Under the pieces are notes generated by a model. The model was not told the origin of the DNA, did not search any database, and was given only the letters and a program-made list of their open reading frames with translations. A stretch of 64,000 nucleotides of DNA from Archangium gephyra (GTDB lineage Bacteria > Myxococcota > Myxococcia > Myxococcales > Myxococcaceae), in assembly GCA_003243425.1 (NCBI GenBank), contig QFQP01000002.1:124001-188000 (forward strand), given 5' to 3'. Both the position numbers and the translations under genes were made by a program. Shown piece by piece: positions 18,860-30,347 of this stretch (positions are counted from its first letter, which is position 1; every line of letters begins with the position of its first letter).

Positions 18860-20085
18860 TCGTCTCTCAGCGCTTCGACGGGGTCCAGGTTCGCGGCCCG
18901 TGCGGCCGGCCAGATGCCGAACACCAGCCCGACGAGCGCCGCGAAGCCGATGCCGAAGAACACGGTGCCGATCTTCACGGTCGCCGCCAGCGGGGTGACG
19001 AGGCTCACGATCTTGGCACCGCCAAGACCGACCAGCGTTCCCAGCGCACCGCCGACGGCCGACACGAGCGTGGCCTCGAGCACGAACTGGGTGATGATGG
19101 TGCGCTTCCTGGCGCCAAGCGCGCGGCGAATGCCGATCTCCCGCGTCCGCTCGCGCACCGACACCAGCATGATGTTCATGATGCCGATGCCGCCCACCAG
19201 CAGCGTGATGAAGCCGATGCCGAGCGCCACGGCGTAGAGCGCGCCGGTGAGCTGCTCGTAGGTCGACGCCAGCTGGTCCGGCTTGTTGATCACGAAGTCG
19301 TCGGGCTTCTCGGGCGGGGTCTGACGCGCGCGGCGGAGAATGCCGACGAGTTGGTCTTCGGCCTTCTCCATGTCGTCGGCGTTGGCGACCTGCACGCCGA
19401 TCTCGATGGAGCGGCGGCCACGGAAGAACGACTTGAAGGTGTTGAACGGCATCAACACCACCAGGTCCTGGCTCTGATCGAGCAGCTTGCCCTTGCGCGA
19501 GAGCACGCCGATCACCGTGAACGGCTTGCCGGCGATGCGAATGGTCGAATTGATGGGATCTGCGCCGTCAGGAAAGAAGTTGTCGGCGATGTCGGCGCCG
19601 ATCACCGCGACCTTGCGGCGCGATTCGTCGTCGGCTTCCGAAACGAAGCGGCCGCGCGTCACCTCGAAGCCGCTCACCGTCAGGTAGTCCGCCGTCGACC
19701 CGGTCACGTTCACGAAGTTGAGCGCGCGATCGAGGAACTCCACGTCGTCGGCGTCGTCGAGGATCGGCACGACCGCGCTGCACAACGTGCACTGGCTCTT
19801 CACCGCTTCGTAGTGCTCGACGGTGAGGTTCTTGCGGCCGCGGAACTCCCACCAGTTCCCCATCTGTACCCAGGGGTACTTACCGACGTACAGCGAGTTG
19901 CTGCCGAGGCTCGCCAGCTGCGCCTGGAAGCTGGTGTCCATGCCCTGGGTGATGCCGAGAATCGCCAGCAGCGTCGCCACGCCGATGCCCACGCCCACCG
20001 TCGTCAACAGCGTGCGCAGGCGGTGCGCCGCGAGCGACTTGATGGCGATGCGCGAGCCTTCGAGGAGATCGACGCGGAAGGTCAT
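18856..20085 (-). CDS. MacB-like ABC transporter permease (first)
   Basis: A 409-residue paralogue of the next permease with the same plan: AAHRLRTLLTTVGVGIGVAT as the first TM segment, MacB_PCD periplasmic domain, and VGGIGIMNIMLVSVRERTRE in the FtsX part. ATG 20085 is chosen because it overlaps the ATPase stop codon (ATGA) and gives MTFRVDLLEGSRIAIKS; the open frame further upstream is Arg-rich and non-conserved. The ends LDPVEALRDE (this gene) and LDPIEAMRAE (neighbour) show duplication. Confidence 0.9.
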   Translation of the reverse strand: MTFRVDLLEGSRIAIKSLAAHRLRTLLTTVGVGIGVATLLAILGITQGMDTSFQAQLASLGSNSLYVGKYPWVQMGNWWEFRGRKNLTVEHYEAVKSQCTLCSAVVPILDDADDVEFLDRALNFVNVTGSTADYLTVSGFEVTRGRFVSEADDESRRKVAVIGADIADNFFPDGADPINSTIRIAGKPFTVIGVLSRKGKLLDQSQDLVVLMPFNTFKSFFRGRRSIEIGVQVANADDMEKAEDQLVGILRRARQTPPEKPDDFVINKPDQLASTYEQLTGALYAVALGIGFITLLVGGIGIMNIMLVSVRERTREIGIRRALGARKRTIITQFVLEATLVSAVGGALGTLVGLGGAKIVSLVTPLAATVKIGTVFFGIGFAALVGLVFGIWPAARAANLDPVEALRDE

Positions 20086-20789
20086 GCGGTGTGCCCCAGG
20101 TAGGCGATCTCTGAACCGACACCGTCGCCGATCACTTTGCCGTCCGACAGTCGAATGGCGCGAGGGCAACGCGCCGCCAGCTTCGGCTCGTGCGTCACCA
20201 GCACGATGGTGTGACCGGCGTGGTGAAGCTCTTCGAACAGCTTGACGATCTCCTCGCCCGTCGCCGAGTCGAGATTGCCGGTGGGCTCGTCTGCGAGCAG
20301 CAACGACGGCTCACCGGCGAGCGCGCGCGCGATGGCCACGCGTTGCCGCTGCCCACCCGAGAGCTCCGTCGGCTTGTGAGACATGCGGTGGTCGAGCTTG
20401 ACCTTCTTGAGCGCATCGACGGCCTTCTGGTGACGCTCCCTGGCCGGTACGCCGCGGTACACCAGCGGCAGCTCGACGTTCGCGAGCGACGTCTCGCGCG
20501 GCAGCAGCTGGAAGTTCTGGAAGATGAACCCGATCTCCTGATTGCGGATGCCGGCGAGCTCATCGTCGTCCATGCGCGCGACGTCTTTGCCATTCAACCG
20601 GTACGAACCCGCGGTCGGCGTGTCGAGGCAGCCGATCACGTTCATCAACGTCGACTTGCCCGAGCCCGACTGGCCGATGATCGCCACCCACTCGCCCTTC
20701 TCGATGCCGATGCTGACACCGTCGAGCGCGCGAACCAGCTCGCCGCCCACGTTGTATTCGCGCCGGATGTTCTCGAGCTCGATCAGCAT
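20082..20789 (-). CDS. ABC transporter ATP-binding protein (MacB/LolD type)
   Basis: A 235-residue ATPase. Walker A is GQSGSGKST, the Q-loop is in FQNFQLLPRET, the signature is LSGGQRQRVAIARAL and Walker B is LLLADEPTGNLD, with the switch His in VLVTHEP. The TGNLDS after Walker B is typical of the MacB/LolD/FtsE group. Start at ATG 20789 (MLIELENIRREYNVGG). It powers the two permeases encoded just downstream. Confidence 0.95.
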   Translation of the reverse strand: MLIELENIRREYNVGGELVRALDGVSIGIEKGEWVAIIGQSGSGKSTLMNVIGCLDTPTAGSYRLNGKDVARMDDDELAGIRNQEIGFIFQNFQLLPRETSLANVELPLVYRGVPARERHQKAVDALKKVKLDHRMSHKPTELSGGQRQRVAIARALAGEPSLLLADEPTGNLDSATGEEIVKLFEELHHAGHTIVLVTHEPKLAARCPRAIRLSDGKVIGDGVGSEIAYLGHTA

Positions 20790-20793
20790 GGCA

Positions 20794-22059
20794 TCAGCCG
20801 CGCTTCTTGCCGGGGCCACGGCCGCCACCGGACTTCTGCTCTTCGACCAGATCTCCGTCCTTCAGATCCTTCGCGAGCGTGCGGTACGGCCCCTCGATGA
20901 TCTCGTCGCCTTCCTGCAGGCCCTCGACGATCTCGATGTCGGTGTCCGACGAGATGCCGGTCTTCACGCGGCGCGGGTGAACGCGCTTCTCGGCGTCGAC
21001 CACGAAGACGACCTTGGTGAACTGCTCACCCTTCCTGGGAGCCGCGAGCTTCTGCCCTTCGATGCCGGCCGACGAGTCCGGCAGCGAACGATCGGGACGA
21101 ACGGTGACGGCCTGCACGGGAACGATGAGGGTCGACTCACGCTGATCGGCGGTCACGCGAACTTCGGCGCTCATGCCCGGCAACACGCCGTCGGGCTTGG
21201 CGATCAACGCCACCGTCACCGGGAACGAAGTCGTCTCCTGCTCGGTGCCGGGGTTCTTGATGAGCGCCTTCTGCGCGATCTCCACCACGGTGCCGTCGAA
21301 CGTCTGGCTGTCGAAGGCGTCGAGCTTGATGTCGGACTTCTGACCGATCTTCAGCGGCACCACTTCGTGCTCGCCTACTTCGATCTTCACCTCCATCGCG
21401 TGCAACGCGGCCAGCGTCATCACGATGTCTTCGTTGAAGTCAGACCCGCGCACGCGCTCACCGACCTCGCGCGTCACTTCGATCACGTTGCCGTCGATGG
21501 GTGAGAACAGCGTGGTCTTGCCGAGGTTGTTCTGCGCCTCGTCCAGCGCGGCCGCGGCCTGCGCGGCACGGTCACCCTGCGCGGCCTGGCGCGCCCTGGC
21601 CGACGCCAGCTCCGACTCGGCCTTCTCCTGCTCGGCCATCGACGCGAGGCCCTTTTCCACGAGGCCCTTCACGCGACCCAGCTCACGTTGCAGGCGATCG
21701 ATGTCGACCTGAATGGTGGTCATCTCGGCCTTCGCCGCCGAGTAGGCAGCGGCCGACTGCTTCACCGCGGCTTCGAAGCGGCGGCGATCGAGCTTGGCCA
21801 GCACCTGGCCCTTCCGCACCTCGTCGCCGACCTTCACCGGCAGCTCGAGCAGATCGCCCGACAGGTTGGAGCTGATCTTCACGGTCGTCGCCGCTTCGAC
21901 CTTGCCGGCGCCGGTGACGGTGCGCACGATCGCGCCCTTCTTCACCTTGCCGATCTGCACCTCCGTGGCCGGCGGCGGCTTCTCGCGCAGCCCCGCGTAG
22001 GTCATCGCTCCCACGGCGGCGACGATCAGCGCCGCGATCACACCCTTCCACCAGGTCAT
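20794..22059 (-). CDS. Periplasmic adaptor (HlyD/MacA/RND membrane fusion protein)
   Basis: A 421-residue adaptor. One N-terminal TM anchor (GVIAALIVAAVGAMTYAGL) is followed by the barrel/lipoyl hybrid (KISSNLSGDLLELPVKVGDE, VRKGQVLAKLD), a coiled-coil hairpin with AEMTTIQVDIDRLQRELGRV, and a beta-barrel and membrane-proximal domain. The C-terminal tail is Gly/Lys-rich. It would bridge the MacB-like permeases and the TolC-like channel. The ATG overlaps the TolC stop (ATGA), and the ATPase start follows its stop after 4 bases. Confidence 0.93.
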   Translation of the reverse strand: MTWWKGVIAALIVAAVGAMTYAGLREKPPPATEVQIGKVKKGAIVRTVTGAGKVEAATTVKISSNLSGDLLELPVKVGDEVRKGQVLAKLDRRRFEAAVKQSAAAYSAAKAEMTTIQVDIDRLQRELGRVKGLVEKGLASMAEQEKAESELASARARQAAQGDRAAQAAAALDEAQNNLGKTTLFSPIDGNVIEVTREVGERVRGSDFNEDIVMTLAALHAMEVKIEVGEHEVVPLKIGQKSDIKLDAFDSQTFDGTVVEIAQKALIKNPGTEQETTSFPVTVALIAKPDGVLPGMSAEVRVTADQRESTLIVPVQAVTVRPDRSLPDSSAGIEGQKLAAPRKGEQFTKVVFVVDAEKRVHPRRVKTGISSDTDIEIVEGLQEGDEIIEGPYRTLAKDLKDGDLVEEQKSGGGRGPGKKRG

Positions 22060-23363
22060 TGCGTTCCTCCCACCGACCGCGCGAGCGCTGCCCGTGCGGT
22101 GGCGACGTCAGCGCGGCCCTGCAGCACCGAGAGCTGAGATTGCGTGTACTTGATCTGCGCGTTGCGCACTTCGAGCGAGCTGCCCGCTCCGGCTGCGAAG
22201 CGCTCTTCTTCCAGCTTCGCCTGTTCCTGCGCCGCCGACAGGTTCCGCTCGGCGATGCCCAGTACTTCGCTCTCGGTCGACACCGATTGCACCGCGGTGC
22301 GGATTTCGGTCTCGAGATCGACGAGCTGCTGCTTCTGCTGCGCCTGCGCCGTGCGCAAGTCCAGCTTCGCGCGGTCTTCGTTGGCGACGTGACCGAAGCC
22401 GTTGAACAGGTTCCACGTCAGGTTCACGCCCGCCGAGAGCTGATGCTGGCGCGAGAAATCGGTGAAGAACGGGTCGGCCGACGGCGAGTTGCGCGTGTAC
22501 CCGGCGCTCACCGACAACGCGGGGAAGTAATCGGCGCGCGCCGAGGTGATGGCGTACTCCGCCGAACGAACCTGGGCCTCGAGCGCCTTGAACAGCGGCC
22601 GCGAGCTCCTGGCCTTCTCGACCGACTCGTCGGCGCTCACCGCTTCGGGCGGCTGCGTCATGTCGGCCGGCGGCACCGCTTCGATGTCTGCGTCGGGCCG
22701 GCCCAGCCACTGCAACAACGCCAGGCGCGCCGCGACGATCGACTGCTTCTGACGAACCACGTTGATCTCGTCGTTCCCGACGTTGGTGGCCGCGTCGTAC
22801 ACGGCGCCGCGCGTGCCGCGGCCTGCCTCGTACAAGGCCTTCGCGCGCTCGTGCTGCTCCTTGCTGCGCGCCACCGTCTCGTTGAGCACCTTGAGCGCCA
22901 GCTGCGCCTTGACCACCGTGTAGAACCGCCGCGTCGCCTCCAGCTCGCTCGAGAGCTGCTGCTCCTGGAGCTGGCCCTTCGCCGCTTCGCTGTCAGCGCC
23001 GGCCCTGGCGATCTGATTCCACCAGCGGCCGCCGTCGTAGAGCAGCTGCTGCACCTGCAGGCTCAGGTTGAAGTTGCCGCGCACGATCGAGTTGTCGATG
23101 TCGCGGAACTGCTGAACGAACGCGCCCGTGGAGTCGGGGAACGAGATCAGCTGCCGCTGCGGACCTGCGAAGGCGGCGCCCACGCCGAAGTTGAGGTTCA
23201 CCTGCGGAAGAATCGCCGCCAGCGCGGTCTTCTCGTTGGCGCCGGCACGCTCCAGCGCGATCTGCGCGCGCACCGCGTCGAGCTGCTGGCGCGACTGCTC
23301 CCGCACCTCTTCGAGGGTCAGCGGCGTGGCGGCGAGTTGAATGGCAACGAGAACGGAAATCAT
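22056..23363 (-). CDS. TolC-like outer-membrane efflux protein
   Basis: A 435-residue outer-membrane channel component. ATG 23363 gives a signal peptide (MISVLVAIQLAATPLTLEEV), then two OEP repeats with long coiled-coil helices; RQHQLSAGVNLTWNLFNGFG and ITSARADYFPALSVSAGYTR are the strand signatures seen in TolC homologues. The longer upstream frame is antisense Arg-rich sequence and is rejected. It forms the exit duct of the exporter encoded downstream. Its ATG overlaps the upstream stop in TGATG. Confidence 0.93.
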   Translation of the reverse strand: MISVLVAIQLAATPLTLEEVREQSRQQLDAVRAQIALERAGANEKTALAAILPQVNLNFGVGAAFAGPQRQLISFPDSTGAFVQQFRDIDNSIVRGNFNLSLQVQQLLYDGGRWWNQIARAGADSEAAKGQLQEQQLSSELEATRRFYTVVKAQLALKVLNETVARSKEQHERAKALYEAGRGTRGAVYDAATNVGNDEINVVRQKQSIVAARLALLQWLGRPDADIEAVPPADMTQPPEAVSADESVEKARSSRPLFKALEAQVRSAEYAITSARADYFPALSVSAGYTRNSPSADPFFTDFSRQHQLSAGVNLTWNLFNGFGHVANEDRAKLDLRTAQAQQKQQLVDLETEIRTAVQSVSTESEVLGIAERNLSAAQEQAKLEEERFAAGAGSSLEVRNAQIKYTQSQLSVLQGRADVATARAALARSVGGTQ

Positions 23364-24082
23364 CACGGACCTCCCGCGCCCGGCGCAGGCATGAGCCCTG
23401 GCAGGCCCACCATGAACGCCGACGCGAACAACACGTACAGGAACAAGCCGAAGAGCGCGCCCTTCCAGGCGCTCCACTTCGACGCCGCCGCGAAGCCCAC
23501 GCCCATCATCAGCGCCGCCCAGATGTTCACGACGTCGATCGCCGTGAACACGCGGGACAGCTTTGGCCCGGCATCGGTGACGAGCGCCGAGAGCGACGTC
23601 GGCACCAGTGACGCTGCGGCCGCTGGCGTGATGAGTTCGAGTCTCAGCGCCGACAGCACTTCGATGGCGTGAAACACCGTGACCGGCAACATGGTCAAAG
23701 CAGCGACGGTGAAGAGGTCGGGAAACAACGCCTTCCGGCCGGTCAGCCACGCGGCGATCTTCAGCACCACCGCGAGCACCAACACGAGGAGTGGCATCAA
23801 CAGCAGGCCCTTCGCGATGCCTGCCACCAGCGCCACCCGCTCCGCCTGTTGAATGGCCTCCGAGACTTCCCGCTCGCTGGCCTTCATCAACTCGCCCGTC
23901 ATCTGCATCTTCGGGAGAACGACACGCGAGGCGTCGATTCGTGAGGCGACGACCCCGCCCGCGAGCGCAGTCAGCAGGGCGAGCAGCAACAACGGAATGA
24001 ACCAGCGTCGCTGTGACACCGCCTTCGGGATCGCACCGACGGGATCAATCAACGCACGCAGCGGCAGAGTGATGGCTTCCAT
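23363..24082 (-). CDS. Yip1-like multi-pass membrane protein
   Basis: About 239 residues with five hydrophobic segments (from WFIPLLLLALLTALAGGVV, LLLMPLLVLVLAVVL, LFTVAALTMLPVTVF, VVNIWAALMMGVGFA, ALFGLFLYVLFASAFMVGL) and a polar stretch at residues ~55-85. This arrangement fits the bacterial YIP1 family, whose job is unclear but which is often beside export systems. ATG 24082 (MEAITLPLRALIDPV) is chosen; ATG 24136 is an alternative. First gene of the MacAB-TolC operon and divergent from the clp gene. Confidence 0.7.
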   Translation of the reverse strand: MEAITLPLRALIDPVGAIPKAVSQRRWFIPLLLLALLTALAGGVVASRIDASRVVLPKMQMTGELMKASEREVSEAIQQAERVALVAGIAKGLLLMPLLVLVLAVVLKIAAWLTGRKALFPDLFTVAALTMLPVTVFHAIEVLSALRLELITPAAAASLVPTSLSALVTDAGPKLSRVFTAIDVVNIWAALMMGVGFAAASKWSAWKGALFGLFLYVLFASAFMVGLPGLMPAPGAGGP

Positions 24083-24272
24083 GGCGTCTCGAGGCAGCGG
24101 GCCCACAACGCACGCCAAGCCGGGTGATTTCAACAAGACTTCGAAATCGCTACGGAAATCGTATTTCGCGACACTTCTTCATAAACCCTCGATTTTGCTG
24201 GGCCGTATGAGTCTGTGGCGACCTGTAGCAAGAAATTTGAGCCAAGGATCTCGCGGCACTACAAACCCGGCC

Positions 24273-26722
<2,450 letters not shown>

Positions 26723-26726
<4 letters not shown>

Positions 26727-27592
26727 AGAAGACGAAGAAGGCTCCTGCGCGGAAACGTGCAGCTCGGGCGCCGGGAGCGCCGGTGGTCGTCGTCGGCTTT
26801 GGCCGTGTCGGCGGAGCCCTGTGCCTCGGACTCAAGGCCGCTGGCTGGAACGTCGCCACGCTGCCCCGCTCGGCCGATTCGGTTCGTCGCGCGGCGGCGG
26901 CACGCATCACGCTGGCGGATCACGAAGACCTCCGCGCGGCGAAGATCTGCGTGCTCGCCGTGCCTGACGCCGCCGTTCACCTCGCCATGGAGCTGGTGGA
27001 GGAAGATGTCAACCCGAGCGCGGCGTTGATTCACTGCAGCGGCGCGTTGTCGTTGTCGGTGCTGGCCGGCGGCAAGACGAAGCACGCGTATGGCTCGTTT
27101 CACCCGCTGGCCGCGGTGTCCGACGCCAGAGATTCGCTGGCGGGCCACACCGTGGCGATCGCCTCGACGACGAAAGAGCTGCACGCGCTGCTGGAGAAGA
27201 TGGCCGAGGCGCTCGGCATGACGCCGCTCGAGGTTCCCGAGACGGGTCGGGCCGCGTACCACGCGGGTGCCGTGCTCTCGGCGGGCCTGATGGTGTCGCT
27301 GCTCGACGCGGCCGTGTCTGCGCTGCAGGAGGCAGGTTTGAATCGCGACGACGCATTGAAGGCGTTGTTGCCGCTCTCGAAGTCGGCGCTGCGTGGCGTC
27401 GAAGCGCGTGGCCTCGAGCGGGGCCTCACCGGTCCGGTGGTGCGCGGAGACGTGTCGGTGGTGCAGGCACACCTCGAATCGCTGCCGCCCGAGCTGGGAA
27501 GTCTCTACCGCCTGCTCTCGCGTCGCTCGTTGAGGCTGACCCCTGCGCTGCCTCCGGAAACGCGGTTGGCGCTGGAACGTCTGCTGGCCTGA
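26723..27592 (+). CDS. Rossmann-like/DUF2520 protein
   Basis: A 289-residue protein. The N-terminal Rossmann-like domain (VVVVGFGRVGGALCLGLKAA, GxGxxG motif, residues ~20-40) is followed by a C-terminal DUF2520 helical domain with CSGALSLSVL, GSFHPLAAVSD and AAYHAGAVLSAGLMVSLLDA, resembling short-chain dehydrogenases of the 6-phosphogluconate/ketopantoate type. Start codon TTG 26723 overlaps the clp stop (TTGA), and the first 16 residues are very basic (MKKTKKAPARKRAARAP). Activity unknown. Convergent with the lipoprotein at 27602. Confidence 0.83.
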
Positions 27593-27601
27593 GCTGCGCC
27601 T

Positions 27602-28467
27602 TCAGGGCGCCAGGACCGCCTTCCATTTCGCGACGTGCTGGGGCACGTGAGCGGCGCGCCGTGGGGCGTGCTGTCGGCACAGGCGCCGCTGGTGTCCTGG
27701 CCTGCGATTCCCAGGGCCGCCCAGCTCGCGGGCGCCGAGGGGCACACGGTGTCTCCAGCTGCCCACAACCCGAACATGCGCGACGGCGGCGTCGCCCACC
27801 CTGACGCGTCTGACAACCAGCTCGCCGGAGTGCCATCGGCGCGCGCGTCGCACGGTGACGCCAGCATCAACACCCGCGCCACCGGGTGCCGCTTCGCCAG
27901 CAGCGCTGCGTGGCCACCGCCCTGGGAATGGCCGGAGACGATCACCGACGCCCAACCCACCGCGCCGTCAGCGCCGACGAACTGCAGCCAGTCTCCGTCG
28001 GCGTCGAGCGTCGCGACGAACTGCAACGCCGCCAACAGGCGCGGCTCGATGCCTTCGTCTGACTCCAGATCGCGCAACCCGGTGGCCGCGCCCACCTCGA
28101 GAGCGCCGGTGATCAGCGAGGCCCTCGTCGGCTCGAAGCAGGCGTCGACCCCGCGACACAACGCCCCGACCGACTCGCCGCTCCGGTAGCTCAGGGCGAT
28201 GGCGTAGAGGCCGAGGTCCCGCGCTGCCTTGAGCAGTGCGGCGCCATTGCCAGGGGCTGCGCCGCTCCCGTTGAGAAAGACGACCAGCTGCGGCTTCGAG
28301 CCACGCACGGCGAGGTGATCGACGTCTGCGCCCTGACCTTGCTTGCCGGTGTCTGCGGGCGAGAAAAGGAAACAGTGCGGGCCCTCGGCGTCGGGGCATG
28401 CGCGAGGCCCTGCGGGTCGGGGCGCACAGGCCATCAACAGCGTCAGGAGCAGCGCGGAGCACCTCAT
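27602..28467 (-). CDS. Alpha/beta-hydrolase-like lipoprotein, frameshifted near its C-terminus
   Basis: A secreted lipoprotein (MRCSALLLTLLMACAPRPAG, Cys at 14) with an alpha/beta-hydrolase core: LVVFLNGSGAAPGNGAALLK, then the nucleophile elbow VIVSGHSQGGGHAALLAK (G-x-S-x-G) and FGLWAAGDTVCP, with a likely C-terminal His. The frame as sequenced runs on to 27505, reaching antisense to the DUF2520 gene with Arg/Ser-rich sequence. Reading one base differently near 27660 gives HVPQHVAKWKAVLAP and a stop at 27602, ten bases from the convergent gene, which is far more natural. I therefore give 27602 as the intended end and suspect a one-base loss (or two-base gain) around 27649-27662. Function: hydrolase, substrate unknown. 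Confidence 0.7.
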
Positions 28468-28535
28468 GAGACGCTGGACACCACGGCGCCGGAAAACGGA
28501 AAGAGCAGCTGGCGTTCGCGCGCTACGGTCCCCGC

Positions 28536-29336
28536 ATGAGCAACCTCTCGCCGCAGCAGCTGCCCTCGACGTGGGACTCCGTCGCCGAGTCGTACACCGC
28601 GAACATCGCGCCGGTGTTCGAGCGCTACGCCGACGACGCGCTGAAGATCGTCAGCCCCGACAAGCGCGTGCTCGACGTCGCCACCGGGCCGGGAACGCTG
28701 GCGCTGATCGCCGCAGCGAGAGGCCATGAAGTCACCGCCATCGACTTCGCGCCGTCGATGCTGGAGCGACTGGAAGCCGAAGCCCGAAGGCGTCACTGCG
28801 CGTTGAAGGTGAGCGTCGGCGACGGCACCGCGTTGCCACTGCCCGACGCGGCCTTCGACGACGCCTTCTCGATGTTCGGCCTCATCTTCTTTCCCGATCG
28901 CGTGAAGGGCTTTTCTGAGCTCAAACGCGTCGTGCGCCCCGGCGGTCAGGTCCTCATCTCGAGCTGGGCTCCGTTCGAGCGCATTCCCTTCTTCGCGGCC
29001 TTCTACGAAGCGTTGATGAACATGTTCCCGATGCCGGGCGGCGCTCCGAAGCCGGTGCTGTCGACACCCGAAGACTGTCTGCGTGAATTCAGAGAAGCGG
29101 GCTTCATCGACGTGCAGGTGCACGAGCGCGCGCACGCCTTCGAAGCGGTGTCCTTCGATGCGTACTGGAGCTGGTTCCCCGCCGCCTGCGCGCCATTGTC
29201 GGCGATGGGAAAGAACCTCGGCGACAAGTACCCGGCAGTGCTCGACGAGTTGAAGAAGCGCATCAAGTCGCAGCTCGGCGCGGGCCCACTTCGCGTCGAA
29301 ATGCCGGCGCTGCTCACCTGCGGCACCCGGCCATGA
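28536..29336 (+). CDS. Class I SAM-dependent methyltransferase (UbiE-like)
   Basis: A 266-residue methyltransferase. The SAM-binding motif I is VLDVATGPGTLALIAAARG (residues ~48-66), then EVTAIDFAPSMLERL, DGTALPLPDAAFDDAFSMFG and LKRVVRPGGQVLISSW, in the order of the UbiE/COQ5 family. Substrate unknown. ATG 28536 is preceded by a weak ribosome-binding site. Its stop overlaps the following hydrolase ATG (ATGA). Confidence 0.9.
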   Translation: MSNLSPQQLPSTWDSVAESYTANIAPVFERYADDALKIVSPDKRVLDVATGPGTLALIAAARGHEVTAIDFAPSMLERLEAEARRRHCALKVSVGDGTALPLPDAAFDDAFSMFGLIFFPDRVKGFSELKRVVRPGGQVLISSWAPFERIPFFAAFYEALMNMFPMPGGAPKPVLSTPEDCLREFREAGFIDVQVHERAHAFEAVSFDAYWSWFPAACAPLSAMGKNLGDKYPAVLDELKKRIKSQLGAGPLRVEMPALLTCGTRP

Positions 29337-29974
29337 CCTCGAAGCTGGAAGTCCCTGCGCCCCACGGCTTTCTCGAAGCGTCGTGGCAGCCGGTCGAAAA
29401 CGCGAAGGGCCTCGCGCTCGTGTGTCATCCACACCCGAAGCTCGGCGGGAACATGCAGAACACCGCGACCCATCGGCTGGCGCGGGCGTGGAATGACGCG
29501 GGCTACTCGGCGCTGCGCTTCAACTTCCGTGGCGTCGGCCGCTCGACCGGTCACCTCGTCGGAGGCGACGGTGAAGCAGAGCTCGAAGACGCCATGGCCG
29601 CGGTGACCTGGCTGCGAACCCACGGCTCGACCATCTGGCTGTCGGGCTTCAGCTTCGGTTCACGTACCGCGCTGCAACTGGCGATCGCGGAGCCGGGATT
29701 CCCCGGCGTGGTGGCGGTCGGCTACGCGGCGGGTCTGTTCGACAACCGCTTTCTGAGCGCGCTCGAGACCAAGACGGCGTTCGTGCACGCGGATCACGAT
29801 GCGTACGCCTCGCTGGCGGAGCTCGAAGCCGTCCGCTCGACGGTGAAGGCCCAGACCCAGCTGTACGTGGTCGAAAACGCTGACCATTTGGCGAGCGGCC
29901 GGCTCGACGCGCTCTCGAACCAGCTCGGTCTGGCGATCGCCTGGCTCACCGGTGGATCAGCCGGCAACACTTGA
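29333..29974 (+). CDS. Alpha/beta hydrolase (dienelactone-hydrolase-like)
   Basis: A 213-residue cytosolic hydrolase that opens with LALVCHPHPKLGGNMQNT, the HPHPxxGG signature of this subfamily, continues with ALRFNFRGVGRSTG and has the nucleophile elbow LSGFSFGS (G-x-S-x-G). FVHADHDAYASL holds a candidate acid region and NADHLASGR the likely catalytic His. Coupled to the methyltransferase; substrate not identified. Confidence 0.83.
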   Translation: MTSKLEVPAPHGFLEASWQPVENAKGLALVCHPHPKLGGNMQNTATHRLARAWNDAGYSALRFNFRGVGRSTGHLVGGDGEAELEDAMAAVTWLRTHGSTIWLSGFSFGSRTALQLAIAEPGFPGVVAVGYAAGLFDNRFLSALETKTAFVHADHDAYASLAELEAVRSTVKAQTQLYVVENADHLASGRLDALSNQLGLAIAWLTGGSAGNT

Positions 29975-30038
29975 CGCAACGCGCCCCAGCGCCTACGAAT
30001 CGGCGTCTTTCGTACCCTTTGCATTCAAGGAGTTCTCC

Positions 30039-30278
30039 ATGGCCCGCGTAACCGTCGAAGACGCCCTCCCCCACGTCGACAACCGCTTCGCGCTCGTGCT
30101 GCTCGCGAGCAAGCGCGCCCGTCAGCTCATGGCCGGCGCCCGCCCGCTGGTCGATCACTCCAAGAACAAACCCTGCGTGCTCGCAATTCGCGAGATCGCG
30201 ACTGGCCACGTGAAGTTCGACCGTGACGTTCGTGAAGCGCTCATGGGCAAGTTCGCGCCCCCGTCCGCGCAGAGCTGA
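30039..30278 (+). CDS. rpoZ: RNA polymerase omega subunit
   Basis: A 79-residue protein: MARVTVEDALPHVDNRFALV, LASKRARQLMAGARPLV and AIREIATGHVKF are the diagnostic omega motifs. It binds the C-terminal region of beta-prime and aids polymerase assembly. A strong AAGGAG sits seven bases before the ATG. Followed 25 bases downstream by an intrinsic terminator, so it ends its transcription unit. No rpoZ-associated gmk/spoT gene is adjacent. Confidence 0.96.
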   Translation: MARVTVEDALPHVDNRFALVLLASKRARQLMAGARPLVDHSKNKPCVLAIREIATGHVKFDRDVREALMGKFAPPSAQS

Positions 30279-30302
30279 TCTTCAATTCGCGTCGGTGAAT
30301 CG

Positions 30303-30335
30303 GCCCTGTTCGCACTTCAGCGAGCAGGGCTTTTT
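30303..30335 (+). terminator. Intrinsic terminator downstream of rpoZ
   Basis: GCCCTGTTCGC (30303-30313) pairs with GCGAGCAGGGC (30320-30330) over 11 bp with one G-U, a 6-base loop ACTTCA, followed immediately by TTTTT. A textbook rho-independent terminator in the plus orientation. Confidence 0.9.
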
Positions 30336-30347
30336 CGTACCGACACG

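Noticed and set aside
16600..19237. Very long plus-strand open frame in the exporter region
   Set aside because: GC-rich shadow of the permease and polyprenyl synthase genes; residues are Arg/His/Asp-rich with no domain.
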